DNA from: Pelagibius sp. Alg239-R121 | Lineage (GTDB): Bacteria > Pseudomonadota > Alphaproteobacteria > Kiloniellales > Kiloniellaceae | Direction: 5' to 3' | NCBI RefSeq assembly: GCF_947331435.1 | Contig: NZ_CAMZOF010000001.1 | Coordinates: 1,550,001 to 1,614,000 of the forward strand | Length of the DNA stretch: 64,000 bases | Shown: piece by piece, positions 1-8,224 of the stretch | How the letters are laid out: every line of letters starts with the position of its first letter | Numbering within the stretch: position 1 is the first letter of the stretch | Translations under genes and position numbers: made by a program | Notes under the pieces: generated by a model | The model's input: only the letters and a program-made list of their open reading frames with translations | The model's database searches: none | What the model was told of the DNA's origin: nothing

Positions 1-295
1 CTCTGCGCACCGGCAGGGCTGCGGCAAGCATTTCGATCTCTCGCCGCAACAGTGCCACGTAACTGGCGACCGGCGCGTAGTTGTTGACCACCTTGGTGTG
101 GCAGCCGCAGTACCAGCACATCTGGCTGCAAAAGGGGATATGGAGATAAAGCGACAGCTTTTGATCCGGTCCTACGGCGCCGAGCCACGCGGTGTAATCC
201 GAGGCTGTGATATCAGGCGTGAAATGCGGCGCGGTCGGATAGCTGGTGTAGCGCGGTAGCCGGGCGTCGCGGTATTTGGCGAGAATCTGGTCCAT
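1..295 (-). CDS. hemN: Oxygen-independent coproporphyrinogen III dehydrogenase, N-terminal part
   Basis: Radical-SAM enzyme that decarboxylates coproporphyrinogen III to protoporphyrinogen IX without oxygen, a cytoplasmic step of heme synthesis. The first 98 codons are present and the gene runs off the left edge. The translation has the family signature PRYTSYPTAPHF near residue 15 and LHIPFCSQMCWYCGC at residues 51-65, whose C56, C60 and C63 bind the 4Fe-4S cluster and C65 is the extra conserved cysteine. The ATG at 295-293 sits only a few bases after the predicted start of transcription from the FNR box at 332-345, and no Shine-Dalgarno sequence precedes it, so the message may be leaderless. 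The FNR box fits the need for this isozyme when oxygen is scarce. Confidence 0.93.
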   Translation of the reverse strand, partial: MDQILAKYRDARLPRYTSYPTAPHFTPDITASDYTAWLGAVGPDQKLSLYLHIPFCSQMCWYCGCHTKVVNNYAPVASYVALLRREIEMLAAALPVRR

Positions 296-331
296 GGCGG
301 GCAAACTATGCTTAGGTCAGAGGGCTCTGCC

Positions 332-345
332 TTGATTTCGATCAA
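332..345 (-). promoter_or_regulatory. FNR/FixK-type box upstream of hemN
   Basis: TTGATTTCGATCAA is a perfect TTGAT-N4-ATCAA FNR site. Its centre is 43.5 bp upstream of the hemN ATG. If activation is of the usual class II type with the site near -41.5, transcription starts at about 297, almost on the start codon. Confidence 0.88.
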
Positions 346-753
346 CCTGCTTTGCTTTCCTTCGTCCCGCGTTGCATTGGTGCATCTGGGCCAACCTCTA
401 ATCGAGGTTCACGGACTCGGCCGCCTATTCAGATCATAGGTTTGCACCTAATCCAGGTTGCGGTGCCTAAAGAGTTTTTTAGTTTCTTGCCGATTAACTT
501 AGCGTGTTGCAGCCCGGACGACCACTTGCGGTGGTTATTGCCGGGCAGTGACGGGAGGCTCGCCGGCCTATGCTGGGGACCGGGTTCGGGGCCACCTTCA
601 ATCAAGCCAGCGTTCCAAGGATCTCTGTGCCGTTGCTCGCATTCAATCCCGCAAGTTGGGAGATGGTCTGCGACGTATGTGGTGCAGTGAACGGGGCCTT
701 GGACAACGACTGGTGCTTCTAACTCTCGCAACCAGGATTCTGGAGAAGATCCA
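346..753. other. Intergenic stretch without a supported gene
   Basis: I see no credible coding region here. Open frames exist on both strands but lack ribosome sites and look unlike proteins. There is one imperfect hairpin with arms CCCGG (513-517) and CCGGG (541-545) around ACCAC/GTGGT (521-525/531-535). The stretch probably carries the promoter of the cupredoxin-like gene at 754. Confidence 0.5.
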
Positions 754-1269
754 ATGTTCCCAATTCCCATAGAATTAAAGTCGATCCCAGCTCGACGTGG
801 ATTTCTGGCTGCGGCGGCCTTTGCCGCGGCAGGCTTTTCGCTCAACGTCTTTTTTTCGCCCGACAGTGTTTACGCGGCCGCGGATGCCACGGTTATCGAA
901 ATCACACAGACCCCCTGCCAGTTTCTCGAAGTTGAAGGTGTCGATCACGGGTTCAGCACGAGCAAGCGCGCCGATTGCGACAAAATCAACATGGAGTCCG
1001 GCGCCGAACGGGTCGGAAAAGCGCAAAAGTTAACGCTTAAGCCCGGCAAGTATATTTTCAGGGTTTCCAACAGGAATGTGCCCTATAGCGTTGGTTTCTG
1101 GCTGCGCGGCGACGGCCTCGCGAACCGGGCGATGTTGCCGAGCGTCTCCGGTGCAGGCTTGGCCGAAGGGGTGACCAAGGACTATGAAATTACCCTGAAA
1201 CCCGGGGAATACGTCTATTCCTGTCCGCTCAACCCCACGCCCGATTATGTCCTGAACGTCGAGGGTTAA
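754..1269 (+). CDS. Exported cupredoxin-like protein with Tat-type signal
   Basis: 171 residues. The N-terminus has R-R-G-F-L at residues 14-18 followed by an Ala-rich hydrophobic stretch and a likely cleavage after VYA near residue 41, which looks like a twin-arginine signal. The mature part is a small beta-rich domain with conserved-looking blocks TQTPCQFLEVEG, LKPGKYIFRVSNRNVPY and LKPGEYVYSCPLNPTP; the last contains a cysteine in the position where cupredoxin folds carry a ligand. I infer a periplasmic, possibly metal-binding, electron-transfer or copper-handling protein; no named family is certain. GGAG lies 9 bases before the ATG. Its place between hemN and a cytochrome c fusion agrees with a redox role. 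Confidence 0.75.
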   Translation: MFPIPIELKSIPARRGFLAAAAFAAAGFSLNVFFSPDSVYAAADATVIEITQTPCQFLEVEGVDHGFSTSKRADCDKINMESGAERVGKAQKLTLKPGKYIFRVSNRNVPYSVGFWLRGDGLANRAMLPSVSGAGLAEGVTKDYEITLKPGEYVYSCPLNPTPDYVLNVEG

Positions 1270-1482
1270 GTATGGCTTTCTCACCCTGGCAAATCCTAAG
1301 GAGGCGGTCGAAATCTGAGCCGCTCCCGGGTTTGCCGGGGTGCTAATGGCGAAAAAAAACGAATAAAACGCCGAATGGCGTGTTTGCGTCCTGTAAATCG
1401 ATCACTGCCTTAGACCGGATCTGCGATGCCTCGGTGGTTATTGCAGAGCCGGTGAAGCGCTGGACAGAGAGGAAACAGGATC

Positions 1483-2478
1483 ATGATGAAAGTCTTTACG
1501 AGTGCCGCCTTCGCCTTGGCGGTTCTGACCGGAACCGCCCAAGCCGAAAGCTGGAGTTTATCTTCTGAGGAGTCGAAGGTCTCCTTTGGATCGATCAAAA
1601 AGGGCTCCGTCGGTGAAGTTCACCACTTCGGATCCGTCACCGGCCAGGTTGCCGCAGATGGCGCCGTAAAGGTCGAAATCGATGTTGCCAGCGTCGAGAC
1701 CTGGATCGACATCCGCAACGAGCGCATGCTCAAATGGGTCTTTGACGCCGTCAGCTTCCCCAAAGCCGTAATCAGCGCCCAGATCGACATGAGCGAGCTT
1801 GAAGCCCTGAAGCCCGGCGAAACCACGTCCATGGATGTTACGGCTAATCTGTCGGTCGCCGGACAGAACGGGGAGCTCGAAGCCAGCCTCTTCGTGGCGC
1901 GCTTAAGCGACGGAAAGGTTCTGGTGACCAGCGACGAGATGCTCATGCTGAGCACGGCCGATTTCGGGCTGGCGGAAGGCGTCGAAAAGCTGCGTGAGAT
2001 CGCGAAGCTCGACAGCATTGCCCAGGCCGCCCCGGTTTCGCTGCGGCTTGTGTTCACAGCCGACGAGAAGAGCGCCGCAGTCACGCCTGCGCAGCCGTCT
2101 TCCCTGCTGGTTCCCGTGGGCCTGAGGGTCGTTCCTGCGGGCCTGGCGGCTTCCGAGGTTGCCGCCGTTCCCATGGGTGACGCGAAAGCCGGCAAGAAGG
2201 CCTTCCGCCGCTGCAAAGCCTGTCATGAAGTGACCGCCGAGAAGAATAAGGTCGGTCCGCACCTGGTTGGTGTCGTGGGCCGCACTGCCGGTACGGTGGA
2301 TGGCTATAAATACTCCGAGGCCATGTCGTCCACGGCGATCGTCTGGACTCCTGAAGCACTCGGCGAATTTCTGAAGGGCCCGAAGGACTACGTGCCGGGT
2401 ACCAAGATGACTGCGAAACTGAAAAAGCAAAAAGACATAGACGATATTATTGCCTATCTCGCGGAGAGCACGAAGTAG
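1483..2478 (+). CDS. YceI domain - cytochrome c fusion protein
   Basis: 331 residues with a Sec signal peptide (cleavage after TAQA, about residue 21). Residues 22-190 match the YceI lipocalin-like fold, which binds isoprenoid or quinone-like amphiphiles, for example in the block FGSIKKGSVGEVHHFGSVTG. A linker leads to a class I cytochrome c domain from about residue 225: heme motif C244-K-A-C247-H248 and a downstream Met in PGTKMTAKL as the likely sixth ligand. The fusion suggests a periplasmic protein that passes electrons between a bound quinone-like molecule and a c-type chain. A hairpin at 2503-2523 follows the stop. An ATG one codon downstream is an equally possible start. Confidence 0.9.
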   Translation: MMKVFTSAAFALAVLTGTAQAESWSLSSEESKVSFGSIKKGSVGEVHHFGSVTGQVAADGAVKVEIDVASVETWIDIRNERMLKWVFDAVSFPKAVISAQIDMSELEALKPGETTSMDVTANLSVAGQNGELEASLFVARLSDGKVLVTSDEMLMLSTADFGLAEGVEKLREIAKLDSIAQAAPVSLRLVFTADEKSAAVTPAQPSSLLVPVGLRVVPAGLAASEVAAVPMGDAKAGKKAFRRCKACHEVTAEKNKVGPHLVGVVGRTAGTVDGYKYSEAMSSTAIVWTPEALGEFLKGPKDYVPGTKMTAKLKKQKDIDDIIAYLAESTK

Positions 2479-2502
2479 AGAAGGAGAGCTTACTGCAAAC
2501 CT

Positions 2503-2523
2503 GGGCCGGCCAGCGACCGGCCT
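2503..2523 (+). terminator. Possible terminator hairpin after the YceI-cytochrome gene
   Basis: GGGCCGG pairs with CCGGCCT across a 7-base loop 25 bases after the stop codon. A weak T-run (TTTT) follows some 13 bases later, so termination efficiency is uncertain. Confidence 0.4.
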
Positions 2524-2733
2524 CAGGATGCGGTTTTAACAATCAGGATAGCCTTTCGCCAAATGGTGTAGCTGCCGGATTGGTCAATTTCTTCAAATAG
2601 ATGTAGAATTCCAGCCCGACTTTAAAGCTTCAAAAAGCTGCCACAAAACGATCACCGTTCCAGGAGATGTTTCGTCGCCATTGGTGCCTATATCTTGAGC
2701 ATCGAAACGATGACACGGAGCAGGAATCCTATC

Positions 2734-2943
2734 ATGAGCGGCACTTGGACCAAGCAGGGCGAAGAACCGACTCTCGAAAACTTTTTTGCGGATCCGATCG
2801 TAGACTTGCTGTTGCGCCGTGACGGGATCACGCAAAGCGACGTGTGGCAGGCAATCGACAATGCCCGGCCTTGTGTCGATCGACGCCGCGGGATCCGGCC
2901 CGAGGTCATGTTCTCGCCGGAATGGCGGCGCCCCGCAGCTTAG
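2734..2943 (+). CDS. Small hypothetical protein
   Basis: 69 residues, starting MSGTWTKQ and containing FFADPIVDLLLRRDGI and WQAIDNARP. It is acidic at the start and Arg-rich at the end (VDRRRGIRPEV), without signal peptide or membrane segment. The pattern of an ADPIV-x-LL-x-RDGI helix followed by a short second helix resembles small conserved alphaproteobacterial proteins of unknown role that I cannot name. AGGA lies about 11 bases before the chosen ATG. A longer frame starting at 2695 is open but has no ribosome site. It stands alone between a forward and a reverse gene. Confidence 0.6.
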   Translation: MSGTWTKQGEEPTLENFFADPIVDLLLRRDGITQSDVWQAIDNARPCVDRRRGIRPEVMFSPEWRRPAA

Positions 2944-2994
2944 AATCCGACTTCTTTATTCATTGACTCGGCGAAAAACGCGCAGGTTACGGGA

Positions 2995-3585
2995 TCAGAG
3001 TGCGGTATAGCATTTCACGCCACGATCATCGAACCAGTCCAGCCAGTCTTTGCCGTCTGTATTGATAATCTGCGGACAGATCCAGACCTGGTAACCAAAG
3101 TCGACCGCACCCTCGATCGGCGGGCCGGTTGGGCGTTCCCGGCCTCCCACGGACGTCAGGCGGACGCACATATTGCCCATCTGTCCCATGACCAACAGCT
3201 CATTGACGCCGGCTTTGCGCAAAGTTGCATCCAGGTGACTGCGGCCCACGTTACCCGAACGGGCGTGGCCGGTATCGTCAACCTTGCCGAAGGCATTGAA
3301 GCCAACTTTGAAAAAAACTTCGGTTCCGGGTGGTACGGCGTCGGTCAGGGTGGCGTTGGTAGCGTGCCGCTTTTCCCAAGTCATGGCGGGGTTAAGTTCG
3401 ACCAGAATTATCTTGAAACCACGCTCGCGAGCGAAGATAAGGGCGCGACGCTGTTCCAGTGCGCGGGCGGTTACCTCCGCTTTCTTGCTATGTTCGTCTA
3501 TGACCAGGACACCGAACTTTCGGTTCGATTTTCCCTCTAGATAAATCTCGATCGCGTGTAGCAATCCACCATCGTATCTCGTCAT
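2995..3585 (-). CDS. Isochorismatase-like cysteine hydrolase
   Basis: 196 residues, cytoplasmic. The isochorismatase-fold triad is visible: Asp in VLVIDEHS, Lys in VFFKVGFNAF and the nucleophile Cys in GQMGNMCVRLT. Members hydrolyse isochorismate, nicotinamide, N-carbamoyl amides and similar substrates; the substrate here cannot be told. The strong ribosome site GGGGAGG lies 7 bases before the ATG. The C-terminal end (IINTDGKDWLDWFDDRGVKCYTAL) differs from the usual nicotinamidase end. It is transcribed alone, towards the small gene at 2734. Confidence 0.8.
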   Translation of the reverse strand: MTRYDGGLLHAIEIYLEGKSNRKFGVLVIDEHSKKAEVTARALEQRRALIFARERGFKIILVELNPAMTWEKRHATNATLTDAVPPGTEVFFKVGFNAFGKVDDTGHARSGNVGRSHLDATLRKAGVNELLVMGQMGNMCVRLTSVGGRERPTGPPIEGAVDFGYQVWICPQIINTDGKDWLDWFDDRGVKCYTAL

Positions 3586-3667
3586 GCCGCCGCCTCCCCA
3601 AGGTAAGGCGGCCAGTATGTCATAGCTCTCTACAGGATTGTATTAGATTGAAATCTTCGGCCTACTT

Positions 3668-4123
3668 TTAGTTGCAGGCTGATCCGAAGCAGTCGATGAA
3701 AACGAAGTCCCAGCCACTGTCATAATTTTCCCGTGTTGCCCCCGCGGAGTCACCGAGCACTTCCCATTTTCTGTGCTCTAGTTCGACCCGTGATTCTGAC
3801 GCGTTGAAGGGCACGAACCGCACCTCGACCTCCGTGGCCTCGGTTTCGGCACGGCCCACGTGCCAGGAGAATACGGCCCTCTTCGTCGGTTCCAGTTCCA
3901 TGATCCGTCCCCATTGATGCTCGCCTCCTGCAGCAGACGTCTCATAGATTCGCCCGCCCTCTCTTTGCTCGCAGATCACCGAAGGCGCTTTATCAAGTCC
4001 CTTCGTCGCCGCGACCGAATGCTGCGCTTTCGGCCACCAGTGATCGATTTGCTCAAAGAAGACGGCAAAGGCCCGCTCGGCAGAACAATTTACGACGACC
4101 TGTTTCAGGACTACATCGATCAT
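3668..4123 (-). CDS. SRPBCC (AHSA1-like) family protein
   Basis: 151 residues. The start MIDVVLKQVVVNCSAERAFAVFFEQIDHWWP is the typical first strand and helix of the START/Bet v1-like fold, followed by the GGRIYE turn, WGRIMELEPTKRAVFSWHV strand pair and the C-terminal long helix ending GWDFVFIDCFG. This subfamily (activator of Hsp90 ATPase homologue 1-like) binds hydrophobic ligands in a central cavity; many bacterial members are of unknown function. No partner gene is obvious. The start codon was chosen as the first ATG of the fold; no strong ribosome site is seen. Confidence 0.82.
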   Translation of the reverse strand: MIDVVLKQVVVNCSAERAFAVFFEQIDHWWPKAQHSVAATKGLDKAPSVICEQREGGRIYETSAAGGEHQWGRIMELEPTKRAVFSWHVGRAETEATEVEVRFVPFNASESRVELEHRKWEVLGDSAGATRENYDSGWDFVFIDCFGSACN

Positions 4124-4192
4124 GGTTATGTTGCTCTGACATTCTGAGAGTGGCAGGTCCCTATCAACGCGACCTGGTATGAATTGCCCCGG

Positions 4193-4678
4193 TTAATTCG
4201 GGAACTTAAACCCACGCCTGACCTTGCGGACCTTGTATTTGGTTCCCGTCACGTAGTGCTGGTATTCGAACAGGCTCTCTTTCAGAGACAGAATTTCATA
4301 GGCGTCGTAGAATCTGGCCTGTGTGGTATCGGTCCCTACGATTTCGCTGCCCTGACGCCAGCCTTGTGTGGCTGAAAAATATACCGGACCGGATATACCC
4401 CAAATGCCGGTTTCCAAGTGCGTCCCCGAACTTCCATCCGCCCCGAAGATGCGGAACTGGATTCTGTAGGTCCCGTCCTTCTCTCTCTCGATAATCCATT
4501 GAACGCGGCCACCTGTGTTTGGCGGCGTTTCGCCGAACCAGGTGCCGATGAGAAGGTCGCGCTTCTCCTGCTGTGTAAGAAGCGAGTCGTTGCTTGCCGC
4601 GAAGCTCGGTCCATGTCCGACGATAACGCCGCACGTGAGGGCGGCTACAATGGCAAGCGCGGTGAATATGCAGCGCAT
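4193..4678 (-). CDS. Exported protein of unknown function
   Basis: 161 residues from the ATG at 4678-4676, which is preceded by GGGAG and begins a clear Sec signal peptide (MRCIFTALAIVAALTCGVIV, cleavage after SFA about residue 28). A longer frame to 4792 lacks a ribosome site. The mature protein contains LLIGTWFGETPPNTGG, WIIEREKDGTYRIQFR and YHVTGTKYKVRKV-like strands, which resemble the lipocalin-like GTW-start domains that bacteria secrete, but I recognise no specific family. Likely periplasmic. Confidence 0.7.
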   Translation of the reverse strand: MRCIFTALAIVAALTCGVIVGHGPSFAASNDSLLTQQEKRDLLIGTWFGETPPNTGGRVQWIIEREKDGTYRIQFRIFGADGSSGTHLETGIWGISGPVYFSATQGWRQGSEIVGTDTTQARFYDAYEILSLKESLFEYQHYVTGTKYKVRKVRRGFKFPN

Positions 4679-4718
4679 GGCCGCTCCCTCGTCCTGTGTA
4701 GTGCGACCGTTCGAGATT

Positions 4719-4734
4719 GAAACGATCAGACTCT
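4719..4734. repeat. Fragment of the two-hairpin intergenic repeat
   Basis: GAAACGATCAGACTCT is identical to the right end of the repeat copy at 28740-28815. Only this end is recognisable; no matching left arm is found, so this is a decayed copy or a chance match. Confidence 0.45.
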
Positions 4735-4907
4735 TGAATGCCGTTTTCCCAGCATCGGTCAAATTTGTTCCTAGGCTAATCAATTTCTGCACAAAACTGC
4801 AATTGTCCTGTAATGATTTTGTCGTTCAGATCGTCAGAGAACGATGGAGAAAAAAGCCTTGGGTTGTATTTTTGCCTAAAATATCCGTTCTGCGAGGAAT
4901 TGACGCC

Positions 4908-5291
4908 GTGGGTATATCTATAGGAGACAGGGTCGTCCCCAGCCTGATGGTACGGGATCTCGACGAGAGTCTCGACTTCTATGTCGAAAAGCTGGGGTTC
5001 GATGTGACCGGCCGCTATCCGGACGTCGGTGAACCTGTCTGGGCGGAAGTCCGGCGTGACGGTGTGGTTCTGCAGTTCTTTAGCGCAGAATCCGCACCTG
5101 AAGGTTTGCCCCCGCGTCCCAGTTTGAGCGGCACCCTCTACATTTATCCGCAAAGCGTCCTGGATCTGGCTGCAGAACTGAGGGGGCACGTGCTGTTCGA
5201 ATGGGGACCCGAAGTGATGGATTACGGCCAACGTGAGTTTGCCGTGCGGGACCCGGACGGCTATTTCCTGGCGTTTGCGGAGTCTGCCTGA
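4908..5291 (+). CDS. VOC (glyoxalase/bleomycin-resistance) family protein
   Basis: 127 residues from a GTG at 4908, chosen because GAGGA lies 9 bases upstream. The protein starts MGISIGDRVVPSLMVRDLDESLDFY, the usual first strand and helix of the vicinal-oxygen-chelate fold, and ends with FAVRDPDGYFLAFAESA, the second metal-ligand strand (Glu). One VOC module pair is present, as in single-domain dimers that chelate a metal or bind small toxic compounds. Substrate unknown. The upstream open frame to 4515 overlaps the reverse gene at 4193-4678 and is not used. Confidence 0.82.
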   Translation: MGISIGDRVVPSLMVRDLDESLDFYVEKLGFDVTGRYPDVGEPVWAEVRRDGVVLQFFSAESAPEGLPPRPSLSGTLYIYPQSVLDLAAELRGHVLFEWGPEVMDYGQREFAVRDPDGYFLAFAESA

Positions 5292-5330
5292 CTCCGCAGT
5301 TAGGGTTCGGCACACATGAACCATCAGGCT

Positions 5331-5840
5331 CTACGCCATCAGAAAACGCGACCGTTTCAAAAAGAGTTCACGGCAGTCCACAACCTGGCTGGACGCCGTG
5401 CGCCGATCGACGCACCGCCGTTCAGGACGGGAAGGTTCCTGGCCCGCGCGATCGTCGTTGCGGCGTTGCGCAAGCCGCCGGTCGGTTGAGCGGCGCTCGG
5501 GATTCCTGCAGCGTACTGTGCCGCGATAGTTAGAGTTTCCGGGAGCCGCCGAAGGAACCAGAATGTTCTCCCGCAGCGGTGTTTCGATTTCGACGACATC
5601 GCCGCTATCGTTATTCAGAATGACGCCGCTGAAGCGGTCCCGAACCAGACCGACGTCCCGCAAAGCATGGTCGTTGATCCGATGCAGTTCCGACAGCCTG
5701 CGCCGTTGTGCCACGCTGGTGCGAAATCGTTCAATCGCCGATATGAAGTCGCCGAACATTTCTCTTGTCGCAGTCATCAACGCCTGGCCGATCCTGGCGC
5801 CGAATTTCCTGTGTCCTGTGCCGCTTTTTGCTGCGGACAT
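5331..5840 (-). CDS. DUF1127 protein with Arg-rich C-terminal extension
   Basis: 169 residues from the ATG at 5840-5838, preceded by AAAGGAA. The middle contains the DUF1127 core RRRLSELHRINDHALRDVGL, a short basic motif found in small alphaproteobacterial proteins linked to RNA turnover, phosphate or stress responses. Here the core is embedded in a much longer chain: about 55 residues before it and about 85 after it, the latter with repeated basic blocks (ERRSTDRRLAQRR, ERRCVDRR). The usual members are 45-90 residues, so the extension is unusual. Cytoplasmic, with possible nucleic-acid binding as inference. Confidence 0.75.
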   Translation of the reverse strand: MSAAKSGTGHRKFGARIGQALMTATREMFGDFISAIERFRTSVAQRRRLSELHRINDHALRDVGLVRDRFSGVILNNDSGDVVEIETPLRENILVPSAAPGNSNYRGTVRCRNPERRSTDRRLAQRRNDDRAGQEPSRPERRCVDRRTASSQVVDCRELFLKRSRFLMA

Positions 5841-6057
5841 CGTTCTATTCCTTTCGTCTTGATGTTGGTCGCGCAGCCGAATGGCTGTCATCGCTGAGGC
5901 GATCACAGGCCTTCCGCCGTCTTTTTGTTGTTGCTGATTTTGCATTCCGACCGTCAAGCCACCGTTATTTTTCCGCCGAAGCTGCAGAGGTTGGGCGTGA
6001 AAAATTTGTCAAAAGGTGGAAAATACCGACCTGAAATGCCAACAAACCGGAAAAATC

Positions 6058-7221
6058 ATGAAAATCACAGATATTCGGGAGCGGAGTTTCCCGCTCGATT
6101 CACCGCTGCGCAACGCCTACATCGATTTCAGTCAGATGACCTGCAGCGTCGTGGCGGTCGAGACCGATGTTCTGCGCGACGGGAAGCCGGTTACCGGTTA
6201 CGGCTTCAATTCCAACGGACGTTATGGCGCCGGCGGCTTGCTGCGGGAACGCTTTCTGCCGCGTCTGCAGGCGGCGACCCCCAACGACCTGCTCGACGAG
6301 AGCGGAAGCAACCTCGATCCCTTCAAAATCCACACCTGCATGATGTCCAATGAAAAGCCCGGCGGCCACGGTGAAAGGTCCGTGGCTGTCGGTGTCGTCG
6401 ATATGGCCGTTTGGGATGCCGTTGCGAAAATCGAAGAGCGGCCTTTGAACCGACTGCTCGCGGATCGCTTCGGCGGGGATGTTCCGGCCGACGAACGCGT
6501 CTACGTCTACGCTGCCGGCGGATATTATTATCCTGGCAAAGGGCTGGAGGCTTTGCAGGATGAAATGCGTGGATACCTGGATCTAGGGTACCGCGATGTG
6601 AAAATGAAGATCGGCGGCGCGTCCTTGACAGAGGACCTGGCGCGCATCGAAGCGGTTCTCGACGTTGTCGGCAAGGGCGAGCATCTGATGGTCGACGCCA
6701 ATGGGCGGTTCGATCTCCAGACGGCCGTCGCCTATGCCGAAGCTCTCGCTCCTTACGGCCTGAAGTGGTATGAGGAGGCAGGCGATCCGCTGGATTATGA
6801 TCTGCAGGCAGCCTTGGCGAAGCACTACGGCCTCCCGATGGCCACGGGCGAAAATCTCTTTTCGCTGCAGGATGCGCGCAACCTGATCCGCCACGGCGGC
6901 ATGCGGCCGGACCGTGACTGGCTGCAGTTCGATTGCGCTCTCAGCTATGGCTTGGTCGAATACCTGAAAATTCTTGCGATGCTTCGCGATGAAGGCTGGT
7001 CGAGCCGCCGTGTCGTGCCGCATGGCGGTCACCAGATGTCGCTCAATATCGCTGCGGGTTTACACCTTGGCGGGAACGAGTCCTATCCACGGGTTTTTCA
7101 GCCCTACGGCGGGTTTGCCGATGATGTCGAGGTGGTCGATGGTTTCGTCGGTTTACCCGATTGCTCCGGGATCGGCATGGAGCGTAAGGCGAAGCTTTAC
7201 GAACTACTGCAGACAGTTTGA
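6058..7221 (+). CDS. tarD: D(-)-tartrate dehydratase (enolase superfamily)
   Basis: 387 residues, of the mandelate-racemase subgroup. It should dehydrate D-tartrate to oxaloacetate with Mg2+. With this start the residues fall at K182-M-K184 (VKMKIGG), D213 (VDANGRF), E239 (WYEE), E265 (ATGEN) and H322 (VPHGGHQM), the same numbers that I recall for the catalytic Lys184/His322 and metal ligands of the Bradyrhizobium enzyme. Long blocks such as RNAYIDFSQM, YGFNSNGRYG, VYAAGGYYYPGKG and MRPDRDWLQFDCALSYG also match that family. GGAA lies 6 bases before the chosen ATG; an in-frame ATG at 6016 would add 14 residues not found in the family. The neighbouring LysR gene at 7253 converges on it. Confidence 0.9.
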   Translation: MKITDIRERSFPLDSPLRNAYIDFSQMTCSVVAVETDVLRDGKPVTGYGFNSNGRYGAGGLLRERFLPRLQAATPNDLLDESGSNLDPFKIHTCMMSNEKPGGHGERSVAVGVVDMAVWDAVAKIEERPLNRLLADRFGGDVPADERVYVYAAGGYYYPGKGLEALQDEMRGYLDLGYRDVKMKIGGASLTEDLARIEAVLDVVGKGEHLMVDANGRFDLQTAVAYAEALAPYGLKWYEEAGDPLDYDLQAALAKHYGLPMATGENLFSLQDARNLIRHGGMRPDRDWLQFDCALSYGLVEYLKILAMLRDEGWSSRRVVPHGGHQMSLNIAAGLHLGGNESYPRVFQPYGGFADDVEVVDGFVGLPDCSGIGMERKAKLYELLQTV

Positions 7222-7252
7222 GGCATGGTTCGCCGAATTGTGCGCACTGGCA

Positions 7253-8152
7253 TCATCCCTTCGCCAGGCTTGAGAAGAAATCCCAGATCTTGAGACCGGC
7301 GGGATCGAGACTGTCGACCGCGGCGTAGATCGAGAGCGTTAAGGGTGCATCCCACTGTTCTGTGCCTGCGCGCACGAGCTCGCCCTGTGCAAGCGAACTT
7401 GCGACGGATTGCTCAGGCAGCCAGGCGATTCCTTGGCCCTCGAGGGCAAGGCTTTTAAGCGCTTCGGCAAAGGCATCAACATGGCGCACGTCCAGGGCTG
7501 CTCTCTGATTGTTTAAAAGATGATCGACGACGGCGCCGAGAAACGACCCCTTTGCATAGGCCAGTTTGGGCAATGGCGCCTTGCGGTCACCTGGAAGCAG
7601 CCATTTGGGGTCCCCCAAAGCATCGGGGACGGTGATTGGTATCAGGTGTTCTCTGCCGAGATCCAACCGCTTGAAGAGTTGTTCGTCCAGCGTGATGGGA
7701 ATGTGGGGATGGCGATAGCAGACCAGAAAGTCACAGACCCCTTCGGATACCAGTTGGCAGCAGGTGTGCAGGTTGTCCGACATGACGCGCGATCGGATCG
7801 ACAACGCGCCCTGGAGTTTGTGGAGCAGCGGGGCCAGGTGCGTGATCGAAATCGAGTGGGGAGCGGCGAAGGCGTAAAATTTCAAACCGCCACGGTCACG
7901 TGCACGCATGTCGTCCCGTGCTTCCAGCAACTGTTTCACGATGGTTTTTGCCGTTGGCAGAAATTCTTCGCCGGCTGTCGATAGTTTCGCCGGAAAGGAT
8001 GTGCGGTCGATCAGAGGAGCCCCGGCCCAGATTTCAAGCGCCTTTATCCGGCGGCTAAAGGCCGACTGGGTAATGTTCCGCTCTTCCGCAGCCCGTGTGA
8101 AGTTGAGTGTGCGGGCAAGGCAGACGAAATCTTCCAGCCAATTGATATCCAA
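7253..8152 (-). CDS. LysR-type transcriptional regulator
   Basis: About 299 residues from a TTG at 8152-8150, chosen because GGGAG lies 6 bases upstream and because the product then begins DINWLEDFVCLARTLNFTRAAEE, the normal start of this LysR subgroup (close in pattern to HypT/YjiE-like regulators). An ATG at 8200 would add 16 residues. The winged HTH is residues 3-62 (TQSAFSRRIKALEIWAG) and the effector domain follows. It is divergent from the PLP-enzyme/TRAP operon at 8389, with a 14-bp inverted repeat (8225-8263) in the gap, which is where a LysR protein would act on itself and on that operon. Confidence 0.88.
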   Translation of the reverse strand: MDINWLEDFVCLARTLNFTRAAEERNITQSAFSRRIKALEIWAGAPLIDRTSFPAKLSTAGEEFLPTAKTIVKQLLEARDDMRARDRGGLKFYAFAAPHSISITHLAPLLHKLQGALSIRSRVMSDNLHTCCQLVSEGVCDFLVCYRHPHIPITLDEQLFKRLDLGREHLIPITVPDALGDPKWLLPGDRKAPLPKLAYAKGSFLGAVVDHLLNNQRAALDVRHVDAFAEALKSLALEGQGIAWLPEQSVASSLAQGELVRAGTEQWDAPLTLSIYAAVDSLDPAGLKIWDFFSSLAKG

Positions 8153-8224
8153 CGCTGTCTCCCATTGGTGAGGTGTCGCCGAGGCGGCGGCCTCCCGCAT
8201 TCCTGTACAGGCCGATTATCTCCT

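Noticed and set aside
429-845. Minus-strand open frame across the start of the cupredoxin-like gene
   Set aside because: No ribosome site, no motif, and it overlaps a good forward gene.
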